Part shown: one piece after another, positions 35,900 to 47,401 of the stretch
Position numbering within the stretch: position 1 is the stretch's first letter
Layout of the letters: each line of letters begins with the position of its first letter
Source: Ischnura elegans
Lineage: Eukaryota > Arthropoda > Insecta > Odonata > Coenagrionidae
Direction of reading: 5' to 3'
DNA length: 64,000 nucleotides
NCBI RefSeq assembly: GCF_921293095.1
Contig: NC_060254.1
Coordinates: 58,512,069-58,576,068, forward strand
Notes under the pieces: model-generated
Told to the model about the DNA's origin: nothing
The model's input: only the letters and a program-made list of their open reading frames with translations
Databases searched by the model: none
Made by a program: the position numbers and the translations under genes

Positions 35900-36365
35900 G
35901 TTATTTCTTCAAGGTGAACATTTTTCCTGATGAGGCTTAATAAAGCCATGAACCTTTAACGAATATAATTGTATTTATGTATAAATGGGGGAAAATTAAA
36001 AATTTGAACGTTGGCTAAAAGAGAATTAAAAGAGAAAGTATAATTTAAATAATACCTGATCAAACCTTTAGGAATAAACTATAAGTAACAATCGAAAAAA
36101 ACTATAAGAAATAAAGTGATTGGGCCAGTGAGAAAGAGAGAGAGTCCTAGAGATCACGTGAGTAGCTGCAGTCACACAACTAGTATTTACCGCGCGAACT
36201 AGTAACCCGTGTCAGCTAACCTGGGCTACAATGCGGAGTTTCAGTCACAAATCTCTTCCTTCACTTGTTCAAAATATTCTTGAAGGCCTTAGTGGAATAA
36301 TGAAAAGCGTTGATCTTAATGAGGTTTTTATTAAATTTGATACGATTGTTACTAGGACGAGTCTA
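35900..36365. other. Non-coding; CTGATGA-stem motif at 35927
   Basis: At 35927-35953 ctgatga is followed by ggctt-aata-aagcc (5-bp perfect stem) and atgaac, a member of the motif class described in the findings. An open frame at 36231-36365 runs into the next MITE and has no recognised domain. Confidence 0.4.
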
Positions 36366-37345
36366 AAACGTGAATCAAATCATCAATTTTTTCTATCCCT
36401 TTCGAGGGACAGCTCGAGCGATCGCTCCAATGATGGCGGAAAAATTAGTTTCACTCAATCATTTTCCGGGATGGCTTCAAGGATGGGAATCACATCCCTT
36501 TTACCTTCAGTCGGCTCGGATATATATCCTCCTCTGTTATCCCTATTTTTTTGCAGACCCATAATTTTTCGTAAAGCCTGAATCACATGATCATTTTCTC
36601 CATCTGCTCCGAGACACAGCTCCAGCCACGAATATTGCAAAAGAGGATCTTCAAGCAGGCCTCTAAATGTGTTGTCAACCACCGCGCATATAAATGGGTT
36701 TACAGAAATCGCCACTCGCGTCCCTAATGGACTAATTGATCCGGGATTCACGGGGAATTAAGGTTTAATTAGAGGTGCCAATCGAACTTAATACACATGA
36801 TGATGTGATCTACCAAATTCATTACTTTTCAATGGTATTCCTCACAATTAGAAACATTAAGCTGCAAAATATTGGAAAAAAGTGGACCGTATTGCATTTA
36901 GATGGGTAAACAGAAGTCACTCGCGTCGCTAACGGACAAATCGATTCGAGTTTCACGGGGAAATTAGGTATAATTAGGGGTGTTTACCAACATTTACATT
37001 CATGATGATATGATTTATCAAATCCATAACTGTTCAATGCTATTCCTTGCAATTACAAACTTTACGATGCAAAATATTGGGAAAAAAAAGTGGATCGCAT
37101 TGAACTCCTCACCGCGCCGCGGACATTTATGAAAGCCGATCAAAATGCGATCGAAGTGGCAACAGAAATCAGCCTCGTATGGGATGGAATTGTGCCTCCT
37201 CCTCCTTGGTAAAAGCGATGGCAAAAGGAACGAATGGCCGTGTGATTCAGAAAATGATGGATCGAGAGATCGCTGTTTTGTTCCCTGAAAACCTATCGTT
37301 TGAGCCATCATTCTGACGGACGGAAAACGATCGTGATATTCAGTA
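36366..37345. mobile_element. Inverted-repeat MITE (M3) split by repeat R4
   Basis: 36366-36520 matches one half of family M3 (gatcgctccaatgatggcgg, caatcattttccgggatggc) and 37190-37345 the other half (gtgtgattcagaaaatgatg, gatcgagagatcgc, ccctgaaaacctatcg). Between them, 36628-37190 is repeat R4, itself with two tandem partial units (tttcacggggaatt at about 36750 and tttcacggggaaat at about 36952). Reading this as one M3 copy interrupted by R4 is an inference. Confidence 0.5.
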
Positions 37346-38080
37346 TTACTATCTTATTCTCAAATCTAAATAGTTTTTTATTGCTTCTTCCATGAATCAT
37401 AATCTTCCAGAGCCATTCGTAGCATCCTGTACCAACTCAAGAGATAGTTTCACTCTGTGCCATAATAGTTTTTGAGGCGGATCTCAAAGATAATTTCAGA
37501 TGAAGGAGTACAGACCTCTGTTGTCCAAGTTTTGCTGTTTTATATTCATGATTTTTCGCAACTATCATTCGTTAAAGTCACTTCTCGTATGCCGTGTAAA
37601 AATATGCTTGCATTCGATTTTGAAGTCAAATATCTCGTCCAATTTTTCTACTTCCCTCATGAATACTTTTTTTTATGATTTTTGAATTCTTCAAGCTTCT
37701 GCGGGACGGACATGGGCCTCTTCAATATAGTCCGTTTAGTGTGACCTTGCAGAAGAGAAATGACAGCTTCAAAAACAGCGGGGTTAGATGATGCAGGAAG
37801 TGCTGGATCACATGTGGGTACCATTGCTTTCCGTACGCGACGCCACCGTCTAGAGTCACGGTCCGAGGTCCTTCTCGTTCTTAAACCAGAAGAAGGACCC
37901 TGTCAGTCTATGCGACTCTAACGATCTCAAGGTGATGGCGCACGTTTTGAGTGAGTAATTCGTCACCAGATGACCGGTAAAGAGAGAAGTATGCATTCTC
38001 TTGAATGCAATTTCTTCGTTGCTTAGGGAGCCTTTTTTTATCGCGAATTTTATTTATGTCACCCAGTGACTGCTTTGTTA
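37346..38080. other. Non-coding; nothing recognised
   Basis: A GC-richer segment at 37680-37960 contains tctagagtcacggtccgagg and gaaggaccctg but no coding evidence. Confidence 0.4.
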
Positions 38081-38558
38081 TAGCCTGAATTACAAATTCA
38101 TTTTATTCCATACATTTCCATGGTCAGCTCCAATGATTGATCATCGATCAATCATTGATAATTGATCAATCATCATTGATCGCTCCAATTATGGCGAAGA
38201 AATGACAAAAATATGTGATCATTTTCCATGATGGCTCTGGGGGTGGAAATCCCATCCCTTTTTTCCATCATTCGGCGCGTCCCTTTTTTCGTCGATGAAG
38301 CCATCGCTGGCACCGTCCTTCAGCCAATCAGAACGTATGGCCGCTAACAGTAATTGTTACGCCATGGTTGGTTTTTACTTGAATGGCAGTTTTAAATGCG
38401 GAAAGTGACGGAATAAGCGATGGAAAAATGGACAGTGGTAATGACCGTGTGATTCAGAAAATGATGGATCGAGCGATCATTTCTTTGGTCAATGAAAAAG
38501 CTATCATTGGAACTATCATTCTAAGGGGCGGAAAAATAATCGTGTTCTTCAGGCTTTA
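38081..38558 (-). mobile_element. Inverted-repeat MITE (family M3), copy 3
   Basis: Ends tagcctgaattacaaattc and gttcttcaggctt. Internal blocks as in copy 1, in reverse order (gtgtgattcagaaaatgatg, gatcgagcgatcatttcttt). TTAT occurs on both flanks. At 38130-38190 a local array of palindromes (atgattgatcatcgatcaat and related) interrupts the conserved part. Confidence 0.7.
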
Positions 38559-38589
38559 TATTTATTCAGTATCTTGGAGTATAGGCCTG

Positions 38590-38870
38590 AGAAAAATTTA
38601 AATTAAAATACTTTCCAATATTTTGGTAAATTTCATTCGCCTTCATCAGGGCTATGAATGAATTTGAGTTCACATAAAAGGCATAAAAGGTTCTTTACTA
38701 AAATAAAATAAAAAAGAAAGAGAATTCAGCTGTAAATCAATTAAAAAGTCAAGACTAGAATTTTGACATACCCTTTTTTTGCAACGAATTGGATTTATCA
38801 ATGGTAACCAAGCCAATACTGTTTATATTTTCTTACCTATCAAGTTTGATTAATTAAATAACAATAAATT
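38590..38870 (-). repeat. Inverted copy of the 33.4-33.7 kb repeat
   Basis: Reverse complement shares ggtatgtcaaaattctagtc, gatttacagctgaattc, ccttttatgtgaactcaaat and agccctgatgaagg with 33530-33700. It includes a CTGATGA-type motif at 38649-38621 (minus). Confidence 0.75.
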
Positions 38871-40410
38871 AATTAAATAAAAATAAGTTGAGCAATCACT
38901 CTTTTGCTCCCTGAAAACCTATCCATTGAGCTGTCATTCTGAGGGACGAAAATGGGGAAAATAAGGTAAAAATTAAGTGCCATAGTTATAATTAGTTTAA
39001 TTAATCTTGGACGAAGGCATGGCCGCGGAATCTTGTTATACTCCATAGCATCTTCTATATTATTTCTACTCCATAGATACCTTTTTCTCAACTTATACGC
39101 AACCAAACTCTACAAATGAGGTACCAATATGCACAGAATTTGTGAGAGAACTTGCGACGGCATATCTTACTTCCTAAATATTGCTATTGTTTCCTAAAAT
39201 TGGTTTTAAACAATTAAAAAAAAAACAACACAAAAACCGGTAAATATTCCTGACGTTAACGGCGCACAAACTGATATATTTGTTCATTTGCAACAATATC
39301 TCGCATTATTCAAATAACTTTTATCAAAATGCGGCTGATTCCACATTCAAATCTCCTGTTGATACGTAAGTATGAGTCATCATGTGCATTTAACAGAGGA
39401 TAGTGTAATTACATCCAATGTTGTGTTTAAAGAGGTCCTCTGACCTCAATTTGTACATGAACATTCCAATTAAATTTGTACATAAGACCCTGCCTTTTTT
39501 TCTACATTTTAAGATTAGAAACGCGCCTATCCCTCTGCGGACCTGCATTGAAAAGAGCGGGGGAAGCCCGCTGGGAGCGGGCGCAGCACGCTCGTATAAT
39601 ATTATTTGTGTTTATTTAAATATAAAAAAATATCATGAGCCTTCTTTGTTTAAAATGAGTTTTTCTATTTTATAAATCATAGGTACTCCACCCAGAACAT
39701 TTTTTTATCAAATGAATTAAGTAGTTGCGCTCTCATGCAAGTTACTGAACTGTTTATACTATATCGATGGCTAAGAACCAACAGCACGTATCTAAAAAAT
39801 AGCAACTTTTCAGGAGAGCAAAAAAAGATTTTTTGAAATTGTATATTTGTATTCGGAATTGTATAATTTTAATTGAAATTAAAAACCAGAAATACCTAAA
39901 ACTGATAACGAAGCACAAATTTGCAAACAAAGACGTGTTTTTTGCTCAAATTTTATTTTTATTAACAGTATTAGCGTTGTTAACTCAGACCGGCCTAATT
40001 TTGAGATACGTGTTGTTAGAACTTAACCATCGATATAGTGTTTTTACGAAGAGCTGAATAAAGATGAATTCGAAGACCGCGCGCTAAGAATATTCCTTTT
40101 CTAACTATAATTAATGAAAAATTACAATGATTATTAAGACTGTTCGCGGTATGTAAATAATTCACTTCACGTAGTTCGCACCACTTTCAGCGTTTTATCC
40201 CTCTGTGTTTGGTTGTTGCGATATTTTATTCATTCCTTTTTTATTATGGTGGGATGGTGAATGTATTAAATGATCATCTTAAATCGTTTTGAGTTATTTT
40301 GTTTGAAGATTTTCGCAGCTTCTTTTATCTTTCTTGTAAGTTCCTTTCGGGAAAATTTTTCAACGCAGCATTTCCCGAATGGAATGCTCTGAGTTATTTT
40401 AGCCTTTAAA
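38871..40410. other. AT-rich non-coding stretch
   Basis: No gene seen. A CG-richer patch at 39540-39600 (gggggaagcccgctgggagc) is isolated. Confidence 0.45.
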
Positions 40411-40412
40411 TA

Positions 40413-41071
40413 GGGTAGTTTCCTTCATCAAAGAAAACGAAAGGCATTGATTGCGATTCGTTACCCACCATTAGTGTAATCATAATATACAAATTATTTG
40501 GTTTTAAAAATTCCAGTTTAGACGGATGTTAATGGCCACTTTTAACCTCATTTGAAAAAGGCCAGATTGGCGCCCATGCGATGCCACTTCACGTGACATC
40601 ACAGGGACCTAGTTTCTATACGAGTAGATAGGAGTTTTACATCGTCTGAGATTACCAATGCATGCATGAGGCACAGAGCTCAGGGAAACATGTCTTAATA
40701 ATCACCTATTAAAACTGGCTATGGTCGGAAAGTTTTCTTCGTTTGATAAGGTATTAATAATCCTTATTTAAGCCAAGCGCTACCAGCTAGCAGGGTACTC
40801 TGCTACCTGCTAGAATCCTGCGTCGTATCAGCGCTCAAAGCCTCGCCCCAAGGTCACCTCGTTTGCGGCAGCGGGAACCAGAACGACGTCACACGGAGTT
40901 TTCCCAGCATTCATACTTAGCCGTCGCGTTTTCGCGCGCTTGAAAATTTTCACGTTTCATTTAATCGCGAAAAATAGATATCGTCATCTAAAAATCTAAT
41001 AGCGTGAAATATGTTCTCCAGGAGTAACAATCTTTCAATTTAAGCAATAAAAAAATAATAGGAAACCACCC
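40413..41071 (+). mobile_element. TA-target MITE (family M1), copy c
   Basis: gggtagtttccttcatcaaa to taggaaaccaccc, with TA on both sides (40411-40412, 41072-41073). Inner sites: cacgtgacatcacag (one base off the CRE palindrome) and gaacgacgtcacacgg. A best-preserved copy, used here as reference. Confidence 0.92.
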
Positions 41072-41089
41072 TATTCGCACATCAGGATC

Positions 41090-41374
41090 GTGCCAATGTG
41101 ATGGCTAATGTGTGGGCTTCCACTCCATGGGCTCGGGTTCAAATCCCGGCGGTGGCGGAGAATTTGGTTACGATGCGTTTTGCGTGGCCATGGATCAGGA
41201 AGTCTCGGGATTGGCGTGGTACACCCTACGATGGATCGCTAATCCGAAACCCTTTCCTCGACGCGCTCACCCTCGCTGACCCGTCTACTCGACCCTCCGA
41301 GCGGGGGGCCTCACTCCCGAAAAGCACGATGCAAACAATCATTTTTTGATGATTGGATTGATTGATTGATTTTC
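41090..41374 (+). mobile_element. tRNA-derived SINE with (GATT)n tail
   Basis: A-box-like gtgatggctaatgtgtggg, B box ggttcaaatcccggcggtgg, then a GC-rich body and a tail of ttgattgattgatt (41355-41374). It sits directly beside MITE copy c. The plus-strand open frame over it is incidental. Confidence 0.75.
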
Positions 41375-41876
41375 AAACGTCAGCAGAGCGGTCTCTTCTC
41401 GGTAGGGAGGCCCTACGCTCGGAGGGTCGACGAGTTACTTGAATTTTACTAATGTTTACGAAAGTAATTCGGATTTCCGAGACCTATCTCGAAAATAGTA
41501 GCGATTTTTAGGTGACTACAATCTACAATTGAGGACAACATTTCCGCATTCTATTCATTTTTTTACAATCCATAGCTTTGGTGGCAACGCATTTTTGATC
41601 GGCAGATTTTTTTTCATCTTTATTCCTTGGGATCCTGGTTCAAATCAGGTCAAGATAGATAATTTTATGTAATTTTTTTTCATTTTGTTGTGTGCGCTTG
41701 AGGACGACTCCTTGAAGGTTTATCTCTAGATAGTCCATCGTGATTTCCTTTTAAAATGGGATTTTATGCCTCAGTTGATGTTCATTTTTTATGATTTGAA
41801 TGGTATTCCCAAACCGACAAGGAGCGTTGCCGCGAGTCCCCATTTTCAGAATTTTGACAGGCGGGAGGTTTGAAAT

Positions 41877-42135
41877 CAAAGGCGTACCCAGCATCAAAAC
41901 TAGGGGGGGGGCAAGCCGTGGTTGTTCAAGTTGTACGTAACATTTAAGCACGAAAAAGGTTAATGATATCAACATTTTAAGGAAACTGTAACAGCTCCAT
42001 ATTAGTTTTTAAAAATTATTTGCTTGACAAAAATATTATTTTCCTTAAAGACACTTGCGATTTTTGATTCTATGGGGGGGGGGGGGGGAAGAGGGGTCAG
42101 CTGCCCCCTCCTGTCCCTTTCTGGGTACGCCCATG
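41877..42135. mobile_element. hAT-like MITE, perfect 8-bp duplication TTTGAAAT
   Basis: 259 bp; ends CAAAGGCGTACCCAG and CTGGGTACGCCCATG (15-bp inverted repeat, two mismatches). TTTGAAAT flanks at 41869-41876 and 42136-42143 are identical. Contains G-runs near both ends. Confidence 0.93.
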
Positions 42136-42143
42136 TTTGAAAT

Positions 42144-43725
42144 AACATCAAACAGAACATTGCCTGATGCAGGGCTATATTTTCCGACACGCTAACTAGG
42201 TTTCATCCTAGGGTCTCAAGATAAAAAGGGGCTAACATTCAAATTGTCAGCAAAATTAAAATTACACCATCCTAAAAACTGTGAGCACTTTTATTTATTT
42301 TTTTAAATAAAAGTTAGTTCCAATCGCAGCATGTTTCATTAAACCTATCGATATAAATTACTGCAATGATGTCAGTTATTATTTCTCATGTAATTTGCAA
42401 ACTTAAAATGTACGGTGGAAGGATCTTTTTTTCATCTATGTACGGCCCTGGCCACATGGGTCTCTGTATGTTGAAGAAGTTAGCTACAAGGAATGAAACA
42501 ATCAAATAAAATTGTCTTTTTATCAAAATGACATTTCAGGAATATCTATCATAATGTTTTGATGAATGAACTCACTGACATCACTGGTAATGTTACACGA
42601 TTTGGAAAAATATTATCTTTTAGGAATTTTGTAAATATGGGTGTAGCTGGGAATGCTGTTGAGGGTAGGGCAGCCCCCCAATGAGTACCTATTTTGGTCT
42701 ACCCAGGAATTTTGACAAAATATCAAAGAAAAAAATTCAGTATTTTACAAAAATCTCATCAGATATGATTTCATAAGAATCAATTACTCAAATACTATTA
42801 AACCATAAATGAATGAGATTTTATGAATTTGATTGAGCCTTCATAATGATTGAAGTGTTCAAAATATGGTCTGTTATGAATTTTCAGTGTGCCATAATCA
42901 AGGGTACAAAGATAATTGCACAACTGATTGTCAGAATAGACACTGCATGGAATATTACCAAGTTGTTATTGCCTCAATTTAAGTTCTGGGAAGATTTAAA
43001 TTTTAAAATAATTCCCAGACGTTACTCCATCTTAAAGTGAGGGAACCACCACATCTCCTAAGGGTTGGTGCTCTTGGGGGCACTATATAGCTTCCAGCCA
43101 AATTCCCTGGCTATTTTCATGGTAGAAAATGAGTGATACATTATTACTTCATCAATTTTTATTAATTCATCATTATTAAAATAAACAAACATGAGGTTTC
43201 AATCATAAAAATATTAATTCATTCACATTTAAGGTCAACTTTGAACGATGACTCTGAAGATGGTTTTGAAAATGTAAAAAGATTCCTCAAGTATTAAAAA
43301 ATCCAATCTTGCAACTGTAATCACTAAAAAAATATGTGCCTGAGATAAGCCAACACATTTCAAATCCACACCTTCATTAGACAATAGCTCATGGATATAG
43401 ATATTGCTCTCAGCTTTGACATATTTAGTGTGGATCACATCAACTGACTCCAACTGGGTTGTTGTGGTATGTAGGTACTCTTGAAAAGGATTCTATCCCT
43501 CTTGTCAATCGACTAGGTAGCCCATTTTAATGGAGTTTTTTAATGGGGAGAACAAAAAGATGTACAATCTCACAGATGGGAACACAAGCATAAAATATTG
43601 GAAACAAATTATCAGATGATATTTCAGGAGCGTAATTGAAATTGGCCAAGTACAGAAAATCTAAATGTTAATTGAAGTTGGTAGAAAAAATATAAATCGT
43701 AAACAAGTTTTTCTTTTTTTTTCAG
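42144..43725. other. AT-rich non-coding; repeat shared with 45.84-45.99 kb
   Basis: 42740-42900 (aattactcaaatactatta, gccttcataatgattgaagt, tggtctgttatgaatttt) resembles 45860-45985. No gene. Confidence 0.45.
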
Positions 43726-43730
43726 CAATT

Positions 43731-43847
43731 ATGAACAGGAGAACAGGTATCAACCTGCTAAGGGCTTGTCTTAGAGCATCACACTTAGCCTCCCAGTCAG
43801 CACAGGGTGTCAGCAATTTAAAAAGCCGAGCATCTTATTCCACATAG
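43731..43847 (+). CDS. Possible small exon, presequence-like peptide
   Basis: Preceded by a strong polypyrimidine tract and AG (ttctttttttttcag, exon start 43726), then ATG and 38 codons: MNRRTGINLLRACLRASHL then SQSAQGVSN and KSRASYST, stop TAG. Arg/Ser/Leu-rich with no acidic residues, so it resembles a mitochondrial targeting presequence, but no mature domain follows. It could be a terminal exon, a retrocopy fragment, or chance. It is convergent with SoxE-A, 2.2 kb beyond its stop. I do not recognise the product. Confidence 0.25.
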   Translation: MNRRTGINLLRACLRASHLASQSAQGVSNLKSRASYST

Positions 43848-45151
43848 CAAACTTCTTTGACCGGACATTGATTGAACTTATTGAATTACATACAATGTCA
43901 GAGCTTAGAATCCTCCTTCACTGAATATTTTATTGTTAAAATGACAGCCTGATCCAAAAAAAGATAAACAAATGTGGCCCTTAATGGGAAATGAAAATCA
44001 AATTTAAATCCCTCATCTTTAGCAGAGAATAACCCTAGTTAATTTATCAAATATGTTGCCATTAAAACACTGTTCTTTGTATGTTATAAATTGCTTTACG
44101 ATAGATAGATTAAAAATGAATTTCGGCTATGTTCTAAAAAATTTTGAGCATGACATGGATATTACCGATACCCTTGCTATTCTAAGCAGATCCCAAAGGT
44201 ACTCAAAATTTCATATCCCTTGTGCTGGCTGGGCTAGGTCTAACATTCTTAGCTTAGCGATCAATGTCTGGTCTCCTCAGTGTTGATGATTACCTTAGGC
44301 AATTGAAAAAACTATTTTGAAGATATTTTCCTTCCAACTTTAATTGGAATTTATTTTTTCAGTCTTCGGTTTATTCACTTTTGCCAATTGATAGCTCAAC
44401 TTGATTACTTCTGGAAAAATAATTCTTCGTGACAGTGAGGCATTAATGATGACAGCAATCATTCAGAGAAGTTGAGGGTGGAAGCAGTCAACATGTGGAA
44501 CTGCAGAGTAGTAAAGAAAATCAAATACAACTATGAAAGGAGTTGTAAGAGAATCCTATCAATATTGGGAGAAGAAAAAAGTCCTCTGAAAGATTCTCAG
44601 GAGAAGATGGAATAGATTAAATTTGGCACACAATGAGGTGATATGGTCTTTTGAAGACAATCATAGGAAGCTATGTGATTGGTATGAACAGTAGACGATA
44701 GTACTGTATTTGATACCTTGATTAAGTGATAAAGTTTTTAAAAGAGAAGGCATATGAATACATGTATGAAAAGATTAGCTGATAGGAAAGTTGAAGTAAA
44801 AGTTGCATCAAACCAAACTCAGAATTGTTGTGGGCATCCAATTCATGCAACAGTCTTAACCTGCCACGACAGTAGTCACCATAAGGACAATTTTTGAAGG
44901 ACAAGTGATCAGGATGAAAGGCTAAAGACGACCCTGAATAAGCTGCATGGGACATGCTATTTCGTATGTAAAAGAGGAGAAAAGTTTAATTATAAATGGT
45001 TGGCAAAATATGGAGATTTAGGTTTAAATCCTCGCTGTACCAAAATATGTTTTAATGGTGAATATCACCCTTAGTGATGGTGTTAACGTTATTTTTCTGG
45101 TTGTTTTGTATATGCTAAATGTTATGCAGGGAAAAAATTCATTTCAATCAA
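43848..45151. other. Non-coding 3' flank of SoxE-A
   Basis: Contains only the LINE relic at 44493-44591. No gene supported. Confidence 0.45.
44493..44591 (+). pseudogene. LINE RT C-terminal relic
   Basis: MWNCRVVKKIKYNYERSCKR then ILSILGEEKSPLK follows the same tail pattern as 15148-15366 (M-W-x-x-R-x-x-x-K-I-x-x-x-x-x-x-x-x-x-x-L-x-x-x-G-E-x-x-S-L). Short and isolated. Confidence 0.5.
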
Positions 45152-45415
45152 CTTTCAGAAAATTAGACACTTCAATACCTTGGCATGATGTCACACCCTT
45201 TCTTTTTAGAAGTAGAAGCTTCTGGGCTGCTCTTCCATAATCAAAAGTCACAATTCAATTATTCTATATCAATAGTATATAACAATATACTTTCAGAAAG
45301 TTATAGACACTTCATTACTTTGGCATGATGTCACACGCTATCTTTTTGTGGTAGTAGAAGCTTCTGGGCTGCTCTTCCACAATCGAAAATCACAATTCAA
45401 TTATTCTGAAAGTCA
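45152..45415 (+). repeat. Two-unit direct repeat, about 139-bp period
   Basis: ctttcagaaaattagacact ... ggcatgatgtcacac ... gaagcttctgggctgctctt at 45152 and again from about 45290, separated by only a few bases. Located 0.65-0.9 kb beyond the SoxE-A stop. Confidence 0.85.
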
Positions 45416-45772
45416 TAATGCACATTATGTGTCAGTAACATTTACCTTGGCCTTTGTTGTGTTGAATCATTGGCTGTGTTTAGACATTACTCTTCTTCAT
45501 GTTAGATCAGTATTAATTGCAGTATATATTCATTTGGCTTCAATATCAAATTGAATCATTGTGAGTCAAGGAGTAAACTGCACCTTGAAGGCTTTTGGCA
45601 ACTGGTCTCACCAAGCAGTTACTCACCAAAGCACCAGTCTCACATCCTTCATGTAAAAAAATCACAACATTTTGTCTGATTGATGAACAAACACAAGAGT
45701 GTTCAGCAGAATATTCACTTTGTTTTTGTTTTTAAATCACAAAAAAACATTTTCTCTCTATGGTTTCCAAAA

Positions 45773-45778
45773 TTTATT
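45773..45778 (-). terminator. Candidate polyadenylation signal of SoxE-A
   Basis: AATAAA on the minus strand, 292 bp beyond the SoxE-A stop codon. Nearest canonical hexamer I noticed downstream of the stop; not confirmed. Confidence 0.35.
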
Positions 45779-46069
45779 GATTCAGGAAAAAGAAATATGC
45801 TTTGTACATTTCCATCTGACAATTAAGTACTGGTCATGATTTCTGCAGTTGGCATTATCAAGGTACAAATTCATAATTACTCAAATTATATTAAATCATT
45901 TAGGAATGAGCTTTTATAAATATGCACCTTGATAATGATTTAAGTGTTGAAACCATTGTCTGTCATGATTTGCCAGCATGGAGAAAGCAATGTGAATTTT
46001 CTTTTCCTGTATCATGGTTCCATGGAACCGCAAACGTCTAACAATAATTGATTCATTGAGATCAGTGTG

Positions 46070-46477
46070 TTAAGAGAGAGAGTTGCACCAGCGACCTTGC
46101 CTCTCTAAGAGGTGAGCAGCTGCTGCTGCAACACTCGTGTTTCCACCATTGTTGGCACTGGTGGATGGGCCCTGCTGGTGGCTGGCATTAGGAGCGGTCT
46201 GCCAATTCAGCTGGCTGAGATGGGGGTGGTGTCCTCCACCGCCGTAAGGGTGGAACGAACTGGTGCCTGGTGCCATAGTGCACTCGACGCCACTGGCAAA
46301 GTGCTGGTGGTGGTGGTGATGGGTTAGGGCACCAGGCGTCCTCAACAGGTGCGCATGGGTGCTGCTTCCCGTACTGTCGATCCTAAGACCTGGGTGCTGT
46401 GTTGCGTGGTGTGGAGCTGCGTGGAAGGTCACCTGCTGGCCAGCCTGGTGAAGGGCTCCCTCGCTTGGGTCGCATGC
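46070..46477 (-). CDS. SoxE: SoxE-A terminal coding exon, His/Ala-rich
   Basis: Acceptor tttttgttgggcag| then 135 codons to TAA. Contains a five-His run (TPGALTHHHHHQHF), GGGGHHPHLSQLNWQ, Ser/Asn-rich linker and a five-Ala stretch near the end. Such low-complexity C-termini are usual in Sox transactivation regions. It follows exon 48976-49126 in phase 0. I see no match to the vertebrate C-terminal end (QLTRP-type), and the last residues (ERQGRWCNSLS) could be intron read-through if a weak donor (GCAAG|GTCGCT) is used. The plus-strand frame here is a shadow. Confidence 0.75.
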   Translation of the reverse strand, partial: ACDPSEGALHQAGQQVTFHAAPHHATQHPGLRIDSTGSSTHAHLLRTPGALTHHHHHQHFASGVECTMAPGTSSFHPYGGGGHHPHLSQLNWQTAPNASHQQGPSTSANNGGNTSVAAAAAHLLERQGRWCNSLS

Positions 46478-46660
46478 CTGCCCAACAAAAACGACAATCT
46501 CTAGTGGGTATGGCAGAGAAATGGGTTGCCTTGCAAACATGTTGCAAAGTCTGATATATTTCTAACCTGTCATGTGAACCTTGGTGAAATTCAGAATATA
46601 ACTGATAGCTTCAGGCTTGACTGTGGGAAATCTCTCCATATTGGAAATAAAAGAATAAAA

Positions 46661-46947
46661 TAATGAAAGATGATTTGCAATTTTCCACAAAAATAAATTT
46701 AATCAGACCCCAGTTTCGATGTCACTACATCATTTTCAAGGTACAAATGGTGGTAAGTGCAGTTAATTTATACATACGATATTTAGGGGGTGGGAGTGGG
46801 AGAACTGAGGAGAGAGAGAGGAGAAATGGGATGAAAAATCCTCAAGAAGGTGGCCACCATTTGTACCTTGAAAATGATGTAGTGACATCGAAACTCGGGT
46901 AGGATTAAAATTTATTTTTGTGGAAAATTGCAAATCATCTTTCATTA
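46661..46947. repeat. Fold-back element, 93-bp arms
   Basis: Left arm 46661-46753, right arm 46854-46947, loop 100 bp (Gly/Arg-purine-rich). The right arm contains ccttgaaaatgatgtagtg, acatcgaaac: a 5-bp perfect stem gatgt/acatc followed by GAAAC. The left arm holds the complement. Inside the last SoxE-A intron. Confidence 0.88.
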
Positions 46948-47401
46948 TGAATCAATTCCACTCCATCTCGCTTGATTCCTCGAATTTTAAAAGAATAAAA
47001 CTGAAGATGTCACTACGTTACAAAACCCAGGCCTGAACCTGAAGATGTCACTACGTAACAAAACCAAGGTCATGCCTATTTAAACACACAAGTGAACCTT
47101 ACAAAATTCACAATAATTGTGAATGAGGAAAAATTCTTCTGGGCTGAAAATCAAACAATGGACTTTTAGCTTTGCAGCCGCAGAGCAGATTCTTTCACTC
47201 CCCGTTACATATTTTAAAAGGTTGGAATCAAAAGTCAACCCAAACACGAAACTAGAAAATTAAGCCTAGGTTAGAGTCTTGGTAAATTTGCACATGGGGG
47301 AAGTCATTGAAATATCAAGAAAGGGGGAAGGATGCAATGATTTGGGTGTATTTTAAGAAGGGATTAGGAGAAGGTATGTGTGAAATGTAATTCTTAATTT
47401 G

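Noticed and set aside
41098..41349. 83-codon plus-strand gene
   Set aside because: Lies entirely within a SINE with A and B boxes and a GATT tail.
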